A stretch of DNA of 44,912 nt, taken from contig CALKJA010000089.1 of NCBI GenBank assembly GCA_937995865.1, positions 1-44,912 of the forward strand. Direction: 5' to 3'. Both the position numbers and the translations under genes were made by a program. The notes beneath the pieces are model-generated. The model worked only from the letters and a program-made list of their open reading frames with translations. It searched no databases and had not been told where the DNA came from. This DNA comes from an uncultured Paracoccaceae bacterium. GTDB lineage: Bacteria > Pseudomonadota > Alphaproteobacteria > Rhodobacterales > Rhodobacteraceae. This document shows, piece after piece, positions 5,878 through 13,423 of this stretch (the first letter of the stretch is position 1; each line of letters opens with the position of its first letter).

Positions 5878-6072
5878 ATGCCTATTTTGGGCGGCGGTGC
5901 CTTTGAGAGCATTGATTATTTGATCTCAATTATCCGTATGGATGAGCATTTCGTTGAGCTTTACGAACGTATGGGTCGAGAGGGTGCAGCCGATAAGGTC
6001 GTGATAGATGAGCTGTGCAAGCCTCACCTGGACCGATTGTCACGATACAAAGGAGTTTCTGGCGATGGATGA
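5878..6072 (+). CDS. hypothetical protein
   Basis: 64 residues, mainly helical (SIDYLISIIRMDEHFVELYE), with no recognised motif. It ends eight bases inside the start of the Rad52-like gene and is probably translated in concert with the recombination genes. Function unknown. Confidence 0.5.
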   Translation: MPILGGGAFESIDYLISIIRMDEHFVELYERMGREGAADKVVIDELCKPHLDRLSRYKGVSGDG

Positions 6073-6688
6073 TGATTATTGGGGATCAGTAACCCCAATC
6101 CTTGAAGCGCCCCTTTCTGCAGATGCGGTTAAACCAGCGCCTAAGGGGAAGTTTGGGGAATACGTTGAGGGGCTACACTCCATCAGTGAGGCGAACAGGA
6201 TCTTTGGCTTTGGCGGGTGGTCATACGTGATTACCAGGCTAGAGCAAGTCTCTGAGATTACCACCGACAAGAATCAATATCGCTGCGGCTGGATGTGCAC
6301 GGTGCGTGTCAACGCACGAGGCGCGGAAAGGGAAGGGGCCGCCGTTGGGAATGGAAGTGGCAAGCCGGACAACATGGCAGATGTCATTGAAAGCGCCGTC
6401 AAGGAAGCTGAGACAGATGCACTAAAGCGCGCGCTAAGGAGCTTTGGGAATACGTTTGGGTTAGCTCTGTATGAGAAGGACTTGAGCAAAAGGCAAGTTG
6501 AGCAGCCAAAGACCACGAAAGAAAAGGTCGAAGGTTGCGTTAGCGCAGATGATGTTAACGGCCTCATTCAAGAATGCTCTAACCTTGGAGACACTGCGAA
6601 AAAGGCCCTGATGGATAAGGCAATATCGCTAGGCCTGAACTATGACAGGAGCGCGGGGAAGTTCGTTGCAGGTGGCGGCAATGAATGA
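6065..6688 (+). CDS. Rad52/Rad22-type single-strand annealing protein
   Basis: 207 residues from ATG 6065. The conserved Rad52-fold core is visible: KFGEYVEGLHSISEANRIFG, GGWSYVITRLEQ, CTVRVNARG, GKPDNMADVIESAVKEAETD and ALKRALRSFGNTFG (residues about 26-140), followed by a helical tail. It should coat single-stranded phage DNA and anneal complementary strands in recombination and repair, as phage Rad52-like recombinases do. It is followed directly by NinB and a Ref-like nuclease. No partner exonuclease is seen. Confidence 0.85.
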   Translation: MDDDYWGSVTPILEAPLSADAVKPAPKGKFGEYVEGLHSISEANRIFGFGGWSYVITRLEQVSEITTDKNQYRCGWMCTVRVNARGAEREGAAVGNGSGKPDNMADVIESAVKEAETDALKRALRSFGNTFGLALYEKDLSKRQVEQPKTTKEKVEGCVSADDVNGLIQECSNLGDTAKKALMDKAISLGLNYDRSAGKFVAGGGNE

Positions 6689-7151
6689 CAAAACGGTTAG
6701 GTTTGTTCTTGAGGGCAAGCCAGACATTGACCGACTCGCGAAAAGGATAGAGGCCATATCAATTTGGCCTCTAGAGGTTTCCGTATCCAGCAAAGAGGCT
6801 TCCAGGACCACTAAGCAAAACCGGACTTTGCACATGTGGTTCGCTGACATATCAGCGGCCCTATGCGACACAACCAAGGAAGAAGTGAAAGCTAATTGTA
6901 ATCTGGTGTATGGCCGACCATTGCTTGCAGAGAGCGACCCTGAATGGAGCTCTGCATTTGGTTATATATTTGAAAACCTAAGCATGCCAGCCAAGTTAAA
7001 GGCGATCCGCGTTCTGGATATTCCATTCACGCGGAAAATGAGTGTGAAACAGCTCAATTCGTACATGGAGCAAATGCGCAGAGATTACGCTGAAATGGGG
7101 ATAAGCCTTAGGGACCCGGATATGCAAGGAATGGAAGGGCTTAGAGGGTGA
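6681..7151 (+). CDS. ninB: NinB-family recombination protein
   Basis: 156 residues from ATG 6681. It carries the NinB pattern: a K-TKQNRTLHMWFADIS segment, then TTKEEVKANCNLVYG and KLNSYMEQMRRD-like helices near the end (here KQLNSYMEQMRRDYAEMG). Lambda NinB (Orf) binds single-stranded DNA and loads recombinase, replacing RecFOR. Its place between a Rad52-like annealer and a Ref-like nuclease supports this. Its start overlaps the preceding stop. Confidence 0.88.
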   Translation: MNDKTVRFVLEGKPDIDRLAKRIEAISIWPLEVSVSSKEASRTTKQNRTLHMWFADISAALCDTTKEEVKANCNLVYGRPLLAESDPEWSSAFGYIFENLSMPAKLKAIRVLDIPFTRKMSVKQLNSYMEQMRRDYAEMGISLRDPDMQGMEGLRG

Positions 7152-7519
7152 AACGATCACCAATAAAGCGAAAGACAGGACTCTATGCGAAGTCTTCCAT
7201 AAGGAAAGTAAGCCGAAAACGAGCAAAGGTACGAGCATCGACAGAAGGGAAGGCGGCGGTTGAGCATATGCTAGCCGTAAAAATGCTGCCCTGCGTTGTG
7301 TGTGGACGCGCTGGGCCAAATGACGCGCATCATTGCCAGTCCGACAGGTTCGGCGCAAGGAAAGTCAGCGATTACGAGGTGATACCGCTATGCCCCCGGC
7401 ATCATAGGCACGAATACGGCCCCGGTGCTTACCACTACTCAAAGCGAGCGTGGGAAGAAAAGCACGGCCCTGACCACGGTTTTCTTGATTTGGTGGCGAG
7501 GCAATTATCAGCAAAATAA
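7148..7519 (+). CDS. Ref-like HNH nuclease
   Basis: 123 residues beginning at a GTG that overlaps the NinB stop (GTGA). A basic N-terminus (KRSPIKRKTGLYAK, SRKRAKVRAS) precedes an HNH-type metal site: LPCVVCGRAG, DAHHCQSDR, IPLCPRHHRHEYG. This matches the phage P1 Ref type, a RecA-dependent nuclease that cuts at D-loops, found beside NinB in many phages. It could also be a general HNH endonuclease. Confidence 0.8.
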   Translation: MKRSPIKRKTGLYAKSSIRKVSRKRAKVRASTEGKAAVEHMLAVKMLPCVVCGRAGPNDAHHCQSDRFGARKVSDYEVIPLCPRHHRHEYGPGAYHYSKRAWEEKHGPDHGFLDLVARQLSAK

Positions 7520-7543
7520 ATTCCGCACATGCGAATATTTCCC

Positions 7544-7589
7544 TTGCGCGTGTCGCGTTGTGCGACTATAGTGGATGCAGGATAAGGAG
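7544..7589 (+). promoter_or_regulatory. internal early promoter and shared leader
   Basis: TTGCGC (7544-7549), 17 bases, TATAGT (7567-7572), then the leader GCAGGATAAGGAG (7577-7589), which serves as the ribosome site for ATG 7597. The same 13-base leader occurs after the promoters at 39942-39970 and 43242-43270. The 13-mer GCACATGCGAATA just upstream (7525-7537) also recurs at 39948-39960. Confidence 0.65.
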
Positions 7590-7596
7590 AAACAGC

Positions 7597-7743
7597 ATGA
7601 AAACGTGGTTAGTGAAATTTAATAGCGGCGTGCGGATGACCGTTAAAGCCAATGACTATTTCGGGGCTAAGGGTAAGGTAGATGGATATATCAAATCTTG
7701 CCGCAATAAACCAACGCTCTTTTCAATTTCTCTTGTCGAGTAA
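7597..7743 (+). CDS. 48-residue hypothetical protein
   Basis: MKTWLVKFNSGVRMTVKAND... is a small basic alpha/beta-type protein. ATG 7597 has a strong ribosome site (AAGGAG) and its own promoter; the frame opens earlier but that part lies in the promoter. It is the first gene of a sub-operon of accessory genes running to 11411. Function unknown. Confidence 0.6.
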   Translation: MKTWLVKFNSGVRMTVKANDYFGAKGKVDGYIKSCRNKPTLFSISLVE

Positions 7744-7748
7744 GGATC

Positions 7749-7976
7749 ATGGGCAGAACTTTACCTGACATCCTATTAAAGGGTTTTCCTTGCAGTGAGG
7801 TCATTCGCGGGATCAATGCTTGTAATAAATTTATTGATGAACACCCAGGCAAATTTGGCCAGAGTGAGTTAGCCCTGTATGGCTCAAGTATTTACAAGGA
7901 CAATATGCCTCATATTTTGGTTTATAGAACTAAGGCGCGCATTGTGGCCAAGTGGATTGCGCCACTAGGCGTGTAG
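7749..7976 (+). CDS. hypothetical protein, paralogue of the 41822-42043 gene
   Basis: 75 residues. It shares the pattern LPD[IV]L[LF]KGFP, KFG, LYGSSI, MP.I.VYRTK.RIV..WI with the leftward gene at 41822-42043, so both descend from one gene. Small alpha/beta protein of unknown function. It belongs to the group of accessory genes that occurs in both coding blocks. Confidence 0.65.
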   Translation: MGRTLPDILLKGFPCSEVIRGINACNKFIDEHPGKFGQSELALYGSSIYKDNMPHILVYRTKARIVAKWIAPLGV

Positions 7977-8012
7977 TCTGGCACGAATGAGCTGATACGA
8001 AGGAGAAGCAAC

Positions 8013-8570
8013 ATGCTTGAGTACAATTCAACAACAACACTAAATCGCATTCGGGAAGGGTCGCCGGAAAGTGGCAGGGCGTGTGAGGAAGGTTACGCTA
8101 AGCTGCTCAAGGGGCTAGGCAAGACCAGAGCCGATGATGAGCCTGTGACGCTACTGCAAGTGATTGGTATCAACGGCCTAGATGATGCCCTTTGGGTTCT
8201 GTCGTACGCCATGCCAGATGATCGCTTGGCACGCCATTTTCAAGCGTGGTGCGCCGACCAGGTTGTGCACCTTTTTGAAGAAGAGTTCCCCGGCGATATG
8301 CGGGTTCGCGACCATATAGCAATGTTGCGGAATGATAATGCTACGCCCGAAGAACGGGCCACTGCGCGGACTGATGCGTGGAATGTTGGGTGGACTGCTG
8401 GGTTGACTGCTGGGTGGGCTGCTGCGCGGGCTGCTGCTGCGATTGCTGCTGCGCGGGCTGCTGCGCGGGATGCGCGGGCTGCTGCTGCGTGGGTTGCTGC
8501 GTGGGATACTGCGCGGGCTAAACAAGAGGAACAGCTTCGCAAGATGCTAGCACAGGAGAAAGCAACATGA
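8013..8570 (+). CDS. hypothetical protein with Ala/Arg-rich helical tail
   Basis: 185 residues. Residues 1-125 are an ordinary domain (TLLQVIGINGLDDALWVLSY, DDRLARHFQAWCADQV). Residues about 126-172 are Ala/Arg/Trp repeats encoded by GCTGCTGCGCGGG-type codons, likely a long amphipathic helix, followed by a charged end. The repeat reads openly in other frames too, which are shadows. It overlaps the next gene by four bases. Confidence 0.6.
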   Translation: MLEYNSTTTLNRIREGSPESGRACEEGYAKLLKGLGKTRADDEPVTLLQVIGINGLDDALWVLSYAMPDDRLARHFQAWCADQVVHLFEEEFPGDMRVRDHIAMLRNDNATPEERATARTDAWNVGWTAGLTAGWAAARAAAAIAAARAAARDARAAAAWVAAWDTARAKQEEQLRKMLAQEKAT

Positions 8571-8935
8571 CAACGAAACGTGACGAATACCGCGCGCGGG
8601 TGCTGGCTGCGCTGCGATCTGGTGAGTACAAGCAGGGCAGGGGCGCTCTTCGCTCCAGCGGTCGGTTCTGCTGCCTTGGGGTTATTTGCGACACTCTAAA
8701 GGAAGAATTGGAGTTGGAAGAGGAACAGCGCGCATCTGGTGTTGTTCTGTATGGCGGCATGCAAGTCAGGACACCGCACTCAGTAGTAGAGGCGCTGGGT
8801 TTGTATGGATGCTTTGGTGAGCCTGCTCATCCTGACCCTGCTACGTATAGCCTTGCCAGATTGAACGACGAAGAGCGAAAAACATTCGCAGAGATAGCCG
8901 ATATCCTGGAGGCAGGGGGGCACTGGAAGCCATGA
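8567..8935 (+). CDS. conserved phage-type hypothetical protein
   Basis: 122 residues. The segment LRSGEYKQGRGALRSSGRFCCLGVICD is a pattern I recognise from many phage hypothetical proteins, followed by LYGGMQVRTPHSVVEALGL and a DPATYSLARLNDEERKTFAEIADIL end. The function of the family is not known to me. It overlaps both neighbours by four bases (ATGA). Confidence 0.65.
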   Translation: MTTKRDEYRARVLAALRSGEYKQGRGALRSSGRFCCLGVICDTLKEELELEEEQRASGVVLYGGMQVRTPHSVVEALGLYGCFGEPAHPDPATYSLARLNDEERKTFAEIADILEAGGHWKP

Positions 8936-9108
8936 CGCCGGACGAATTTAAGAAGTGGCGCAAGAATAAGCGCGTCGAGGATATCGCCGATGCGCTGGGC
9001 GTGCACCGTGCAACAGTATTCCGCTGGGCAAAGAACGGGACCACCAAGAAGACAGATATGGCACTAGCGGCGTATGATGCCAAGGTGAAAGGGGAAAGTG
9101 ATGGGTGA
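8932..9108 (+). CDS. 58-residue HTH protein, paralogue of the 43034-43219 gene
   Basis: MTPDEFKKWRKNKRVEDIAD, then ALGVHRATVFRWAKNGTTKK and a conserved end DMALAAYDAKVKG. The HTH (RVEDIADALGVHRATVFRWA) is of the Cro/YdaS kind. The leftward protein at 43034-43219 has the same layout, including MTP at the start and AYDA.[VI]KG at the end. It is probably a small DNA-binding regulator. Its start overlaps the upstream stop (ATGA). Confidence 0.7.
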   Translation: MTPDEFKKWRKNKRVEDIADALGVHRATVFRWAKNGTTKKTDMALAAYDAKVKGESDG

Positions 9109-9427
9109 CTTGGCTAAAAATGAGAGGCGAAATAGGATTATCAATAAAGCACTTTCTGATTTGGATCTGATAATAAACTGCCACGACCCGGAAATTGACA
9201 CCTCAATAAACAATATGGTGTGGGACCGGCTTTCCAAGATGGGCTCAGACCTTGAACAAATGGCAAGAGACGACGCCCTGGAAGAGGCGGCGAAATTGGT
9301 TGCTGATCGAGAAAGTGCGTGCACTCAGTGGCATCGGGATACGGGAGGTCACGCAAACGTATACGGGCAATTATCGGCGGCGGCTGGCTACATCCGCGCA
9401 CTGAAAGGGGAAAGAAATGAAAGTTAG
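9101..9427 (+). CDS. hypothetical helical protein
   Basis: 108 residues from ATG 9101 (a GTG lies one codon upstream). Mostly helical, with a charged N-terminus (AKNERRNRIINKALSDLDL) and a C-terminal helix pair. No motif recognised. It overlaps the HTH gene at its start and the next gene at its end. Confidence 0.5.
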   Translation: MGDLAKNERRNRIINKALSDLDLIINCHDPEIDTSINNMVWDRLSKMGSDLEQMARDDALEEAAKLVADRESACTQWHRDTGGHANVYGQLSAAAGYIRALKGERNES

Positions 9428-9617
9428 ATACAGCGTATATGAGCACACAAATGAGGGGAGACTGGTGTGCCCATGGTTCAGCGAAGGGTATGGTTGTGCA
9501 TCGAATCCTAACAATCCTTACGACACAAAGGAGCAAGCCATAGAATGGATGGAGCGGGCGTGGAGGGTTGAGCCGTTTTCTGACTACGTGGTCTTGGAGG
9601 AATACAGCAATGAGTAA
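9417..9617 (+). CDS. hypothetical protein
   Basis: 66 residues, MKVRYSVYEHTNEGRLVCPW..., aromatic-rich, likely a small beta-containing domain (YDTKEQAIEWMERAWRVEPF, SDYVVLEEY). The start codon is preceded by AAAGGGGAAAGAA. It overlaps both neighbours by a few bases. Function unknown. Confidence 0.5.
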   Translation: MKVRYSVYEHTNEGRLVCPWFSEGYGCASNPNNPYDTKEQAIEWMERAWRVEPFSDYVVLEEYSNE

Positions 9618-9741
9618 TAAGGGAGATCAGTGCGCAAGCTACAAGCGCAACAGTCAAGTTTGCAAAAGCGGGTTTGTGCAAAAAAGATTATGCCGGGGTT
9701 CTTATGACTGTGGATCGTGCGGAAAGGTTTCAGAGAAATAG
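9610..9741 (+). CDS. 43-residue Cys-rich protein
   Basis: Five cysteines at residues 8, 18, 28, 34 and 37 (the last pair as CGSC) in a basic background suggest a small zinc-binding protein. It starts eight bases before the upstream stop and is preceded by TTGGAGG. No family recognised. Confidence 0.5.
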   Translation: MSNKGDQCASYKRNSQVCKSGFVQKRLCRGSYDCGSCGKVSEK

Positions 9742-9788
9742 ATGCCGCCGTGCATGGGGCAAGATATGCCTGTTCGCTGGTTTAAGAT

Positions 9789-9872
9789 ATGTTCGCCGCG
9801 ATCAAGCTTTTGAAATTTGGCCGTCATGCTAGCGAGGAAGCAAAGAGAGCGAAAATGGAAAATTGGAGGTAG
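9789..9872 (+). CDS. possible 27-residue microprotein
   Basis: MFAAIKLLKFGRHASEEAKR followed by a short tail; the GGAGGT ribosome site of the next gene forms its last codons. It fills an otherwise empty 135-base gap (9742-9876). There is no clear ribosome site of its own, so this is a low-confidence call. Confidence 0.25.
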   Translation: MFAAIKLLKFGRHASEEAKRAKMENWR

Positions 9873-9876
9873 AGTT

Positions 9877-10152
9877 ATGACGGGGGATGGGTTTCTCTTC
9901 ATAAAAGGTGAGGAAGGCTTCTGCGACACATGGGAATCAGAGCTCGGCGTTATAGTTTGTCCGGGCGACTCTGCCCCGTGGGGAACCTATGATGTATTCA
10001 TAAGGCCACCTAAAATTGCATTGTGTGAGAATTATTGCGTTAAAGATTGCCCGAAATCTAGATTTTGCCTGTGTGGAGATTTGCCAGCCAAAAGCTTTAA
10101 GCGCCTAAAGTCAGCTAAAAAGTTTCTAAAGGAGAAAGCTAATGACAAATAA
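9877..10152 (+). CDS. Cys-rich hypothetical protein, paralogue of the 42478-42741 gene
   Basis: 91 residues from ATG 9877 (ribosome site GGAGGT). It shares FIKG[ED][ED]..[FY]CDTWES..GVIVC, a [TD][FY]DV[FY]I.PPK segment, a C.NYC cluster, FCLCG and LKSAK.FL with the leftward gene at 42478-42741. The conserved Cys (about five in the C-terminal half) suggest a metal-binding knuckle. Function unknown. Confidence 0.65.
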   Translation: MTGDGFLFIKGEEGFCDTWESELGVIVCPGDSAPWGTYDVFIRPPKIALCENYCVKDCPKSRFCLCGDLPAKSFKRLKSAKKFLKEKANDK

Positions 10153-10486
10153 ACAACTATGCCACGTATCATGGCTGCCGCTAAGCGAGGCGGATAAGAG
10201 CGCGTGTCAGGTTGTGCGGCGTGTGAGGAACCACGACATTGTCTCAATGGCTAAGTACACCACTGGCGGCTGGATAGTGTACCCGCACTCAAGAAACCTT
10301 GAATTCCTCTGTATTGAGCCTGTGGATAACGACGCCTCGTTCAATGACTGGCTAGGTGAAATTGAAGGGTTTAGCATGCGCTATGAACGTCTAATGCAAG
10401 ATGTAAAGGATAATCCGCACGAAGCCGCTTTGTATTGGATACATGCTGCGTTTGTGGCGGGGGCAGGGGGGAAGCACGATGGATGA
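10142..10486 (+). CDS. hypothetical protein, 'SEADKS' family copy 1
   Basis: 114 residues. It begins MTNKQLCHVSWLPLSEADKS and contains [EAD]FLCIEPV and DWLGEIEGF. The next gene (10526-11041) repeats this layout, and the leftward gene at 42123-42485 shares the N-terminal half, so this family has three members here. The ribosome site AAAGGAG lies just upstream and the start overlaps the preceding gene. Function unknown. Confidence 0.65.
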   Translation: MTNKQLCHVSWLPLSEADKSACQVVRRVRNHDIVSMAKYTTGGWIVYPHSRNLEFLCIEPVDNDASFNDWLGEIEGFSMRYERLMQDVKDNPHEAALYWIHAAFVAGAGGKHDG

Positions 10487-10525
10487 TAACCACTGCCACA
10501 AACGCGGCATTAAAGGAGAAATCTA

Positions 10526-11041
10526 ATGACCAATAAACAACTATGCTACGTATCGTGGCTGCCGCTAAGCGAGGCGGATAAGAGCTCAATCCAGGTGGTG
10601 CAAGCCTACAGCTACTCCATGGTCACCATGGCAACTTACTGCGATGACGAGTGGCGTGCTGCCGATGACTATTTGGTTGGGCGACCGCTTGGCGATGACG
10701 CAGAATTTCTCTGCATTGAGCCTGTGCGTAGCGCCTCCTCATTCATGGACTGGCTAGACGAAATTGAAGGGTTTTGCGCGCGCAAGTATCGCCTAAGGAT
10801 GGACATAACAGACTCCGAAGCTTATTTGAGCGCTTTGCATTGGGTCAATGATGCGTTTGTTGCGGGTTACGCTGCGGCCAAGAATGAAGCAGAGACTGAT
10901 GTCACAGGTCCAGACAAGACGAATGATGATGAGGGCGTAGCATCTTTGGTTAAGGGGCTAAACGAGGCCGCTATACGGGGTTACACCGAAGACTGCGAAG
11001 TTTTGATATATCCTTACTATCAACCATATCCGTACGATTAA
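10526..11041 (+). CDS. hypothetical protein, 'SEADKS' family copy 2
   Basis: 171 residues. The first ~130 residues match the preceding gene (MTNKQLCYVSWLPLSEADKS, EFLCIEPV, DWLDEIEGF, then a helical HW.NDAFVAG segment); the remaining acidic tail (TDVTGPDKTNDDEG...) is extra. A tandem duplication is the likely origin. Preceded by AAAGGAG. Confidence 0.65.
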   Translation: MTNKQLCYVSWLPLSEADKSSIQVVQAYSYSMVTMATYCDDEWRAADDYLVGRPLGDDAEFLCIEPVRSASSFMDWLDEIEGFCARKYRLRMDITDSEAYLSALHWVNDAFVAGYAAAKNEAETDVTGPDKTNDDEGVASLVKGLNEAAIRGYTEDCEVLIYPYYQPYPYD

Positions 11042-11054
11042 AAGGGTACGTTAG

Positions 11055-11411
11055 ATGACTAAACTAGAGTGCTTAATTGAGATTGCGCGCCTGGTGGAGC
11101 GCAGAGAGTTGCACAAGTGCACCAACATATTCCGACTTTGCCACAAGGCAGAACTTAGCGTGTCTGATGTCGTGAAAGCATATGGAGGCCATGAACAGAA
11201 CGCACTTAACCTATTGCATGAGCACATGCACCCGTGGTTCAGCACGTTCGCGGGCACAGAGTGTACAATCACTAATGGTGAGGTTGTCCGCAAGGCAACA
11301 GCCAGAAACGCGCCCCGCGCGCTCCTGTATTGTGTTGTCGATCAGATGATCGAAGATGAGAAGTATCTTATATTGGAGACGCGCCTCGGCCTGCGTACGC
11401 AGGACGCATAG
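11055..11411 (+). CDS. hypothetical protein, last gene of the rightward block
   Basis: 118 residues, helical N-terminus (TKLECLIEIARLVERRELHK), then a CHKAEL segment and HEHMHPWFS. No family recognised. Its last 44 bases overlap the end of the tail spike gene read from the other strand, so the two transcripts converge without an obvious terminator between them. Confidence 0.55.
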   Translation: MTKLECLIEIARLVERRELHKCTNIFRLCHKAELSVSDVVKAYGGHEQNALNLLHEHMHPWFSTFAGTECTITNGEVVRKATARNAPRALLYCVVDQMIEDEKYLILETRLGLRTQDA

Positions 11412-12921
11412 TGAAGAAGTCACGAATAGCGGTGCGGGCCGCGCTAAAGTCCGCGCCAGCTTCGCCGGGGATCGTGTAGGTCAGGAAATCACTACCATCT
11501 CGCGTGAACGTCCCCACGAAAGCATCCTCGGGGCGCAATGGGCTAGCCTCAGTTAGTCCCGTACCACTAACAACGTTCATGCGCGGGTCAACGTAAAGCA
11601 TATCTGAGACTGTATCGACCACGCCGTTAGTGTCGTAAATTTCAGTGACGACTGTGTTTTCGATAGAGATAATGCCCGCACCAGCTGGGACATCTTCATC
11701 AACGCCAACGCGCGTCCAGCTGTCAGTGTCCTGGTACGTTCCGCCAGCGCGCATGAACGTATTGTTGAGGCTGTAGAAGTGATGCGTTCCGCTGTGGTCC
11801 GCATACAACAAGCACCAGCTGGCAGAGATAGCGCCGACGTTCTCTTGGGATACAAACAGATGAGACTCTGTATTTCCGTCGTAGTGTCGTGAAAACGCGA
11901 ATTGTGTAGCCGCGTCGCTTGGGACTGTGTTAGGCGCGTGTGATGTGTTGTGCTCAACAAGGCTCATAACCAAATCGCGCTCTTCGCCGTCGCTGGTAAA
12001 TTGATAGAAATCAGTATGCAGCCCGGTGAATAGCGCGTCGTCAAGCACATCAGATACAACGTTGCCGTTGATCCAGCACGATGTAGTTGCACCGGTCCAG
12101 TCGGCTGAATTGAAGCCGAAGTGATCGATCACATCGCCGCCGGATTTCCGGAATTGCGTTGTGAATACGCGCTGATATTTCGCCGTTCCAGTGATTTGCT
12201 GCCTGCACCCATCGAGCAGGCAGTTCTCAATGTGCATAGCCCAAACGAGCGCGCTCTCGACGCCTCGGGAATATTCGCTGATAGCGTCCAACGGCCTATG
12301 TGTAGCTCCGCCGATGTTGCTGTTTATGATCGCGACAATGGGCCAATTTGGGAAGAACGAAGAGGGCCTACGCGCCCATATGTTGCGCGTTGATTGCACG
12401 CCGCCGCTCGGGATCGATACACCTACGCCGTCCCAGCAAATGCGTGACACTCCCTGGAATTGAAGGCTGCCGCCGCTTGCCGCGCCGATGACTGGTGACC
12501 TGCCACTAGCTGGCGTGATCCATAAGCCGCCATCAGGCCATAGATAGCCTCCTGGTGCGGACGCGTCCGCAAGCCCAAGGTTGGTCAGTGTAGTACTGCT
12601 TGGCCCGCGCAAGGCCGGTGATGCCATGTCGGAAATACCATCCCAGTCGCATTCGATTTTGATGTACTCATCAGGAGATGCGCGCCATGATTCAACAGCG
12701 GTTCGCAGCGCATCGGCTGTCGTTACCGTCACTGTCGGCTCATAAGTGACCGCCGGGCCGTCGATGTATCCATCAGCGTCGAAGCCACGAAACCCCCCCG
12801 TGGTCATGTCCTCGTTGTGGAAGTCAACGATAGTGGAGCGCGCCGTGCCGAAGCTTGGAGCGCCCCCACCATAAACGCCAACAAGTCGGTTAAGGCCTAA
12901 GCCTAAATTCAATCTACCCAT
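11368..12921 (-). CDS. tail spike / receptor-binding protein (beta-helix type)
   Basis: 517 residues. A short conserved-looking head-binding start (MGRLNLGLGLNRLVGVYGGG) is followed by long Gly/Ser/Asn/Asp-rich sequence with repeated strand-turn patterns (VSRICWDGVGVSI, AIINSNIGG, SALVWAMHIENCLLDG, SLNNTFMRAG) typical of a right-handed parallel beta-helix. Such spikes bind and often cleave host surface polysaccharide. It sits at the distal end of the late operon after the lysis genes. The start overlaps the holin stop by eight bases; enzymatic residues cannot be assigned by eye. Confidence 0.7.
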   Translation of the reverse strand: MGRLNLGLGLNRLVGVYGGGAPSFGTARSTIVDFHNEDMTTGGFRGFDADGYIDGPAVTYEPTVTVTTADALRTAVESWRASPDEYIKIECDWDGISDMASPALRGPSSTTLTNLGLADASAPGGYLWPDGGLWITPASGRSPVIGAASGGSLQFQGVSRICWDGVGVSIPSGGVQSTRNIWARRPSSFFPNWPIVAIINSNIGGATHRPLDAISEYSRGVESALVWAMHIENCLLDGCRQQITGTAKYQRVFTTQFRKSGGDVIDHFGFNSADWTGATTSCWINGNVVSDVLDDALFTGLHTDFYQFTSDGEERDLVMSLVEHNTSHAPNTVPSDAATQFAFSRHYDGNTESHLFVSQENVGAISASWCLLYADHSGTHHFYSLNNTFMRAGGTYQDTDSWTRVGVDEDVPAGAGIISIENTVVTEIYDTNGVVDTVSDMLYVDPRMNVVSGTGLTEASPLRPEDAFVGTFTRDGSDFLTYTIPGEAGADFSAARTAIRDFFTMRPAYAGRGASPI

Positions 12922-13423
12922 TATTTGACTTCCATTCTTCTAAAGCTGCGTTTCCATCTCCACTTTTCTCTGCTTCTGGCGCTGCCTGCTTGGCTGCTGG
13001 CTGCCCCGCCTGAAATAGCGCGGATACGTTTCGTGTTCCCATGTTCTTTTCCAGAGTGCGTGCCCCGAAGTAAAACGATACAACGACGCCGATTAGCCAC
13101 CACAAGGGCTCTGGCACAAGTGCCAGACCACGCATGCGAGCTGAGAACCACAGTGGGTCAATCATAGCTGACACCATCAATCCAATGCAGCCCAGCGCCA
13201 TCATAGGGCGCGGTATCCGGTTTAGCCCGTCAATGAACCTGTCGAAATTGCCTGTGCGTTGATGCTGAAACTCTGCTGCGAATTGTGCCAATGCGGCTTG
13301 CGTCTGATCGGCATATCGCTGGTCTTGAGCTTCTGCGTTAACGCGGAATACTTCGGCGGTTTCCTTGATCACGTTTCGGTTGCTACCGAATAGAGCGGAG
13401 ATGATTGTTGATGCTATCCCCAT
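12914..13423 (-). CDS. holin (GTA-type 3-TM family)
   Basis: 169 residues. An N-terminal polar helical part precedes hydrophobic segments at about 73-89 (MMALGCIGLMVSAMIDP) and 101-120 (EPLWWLIGVVVSFYFGART), with a further weak one near the start (GIASTIISALFG). The pattern RPMMALG...PLWF and FYFGAR.LEK is that of the holins found in alphaproteobacterial gene transfer agents. It should open the inner membrane for the endolysin encoded immediately upstream. Confidence 0.8.
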   Translation of the reverse strand: MGIASTIISALFGSNRNVIKETAEVFRVNAEAQDQRYADQTQAALAQFAAEFQHQRTGNFDRFIDGLNRIPRPMMALGCIGLMVSAMIDPLWFSARMRGLALVPEPLWWLIGVVVSFYFGARTLEKNMGTRNVSALFQAGQPAAKQAAPEAEKSGDGNAALEEWKSNNG

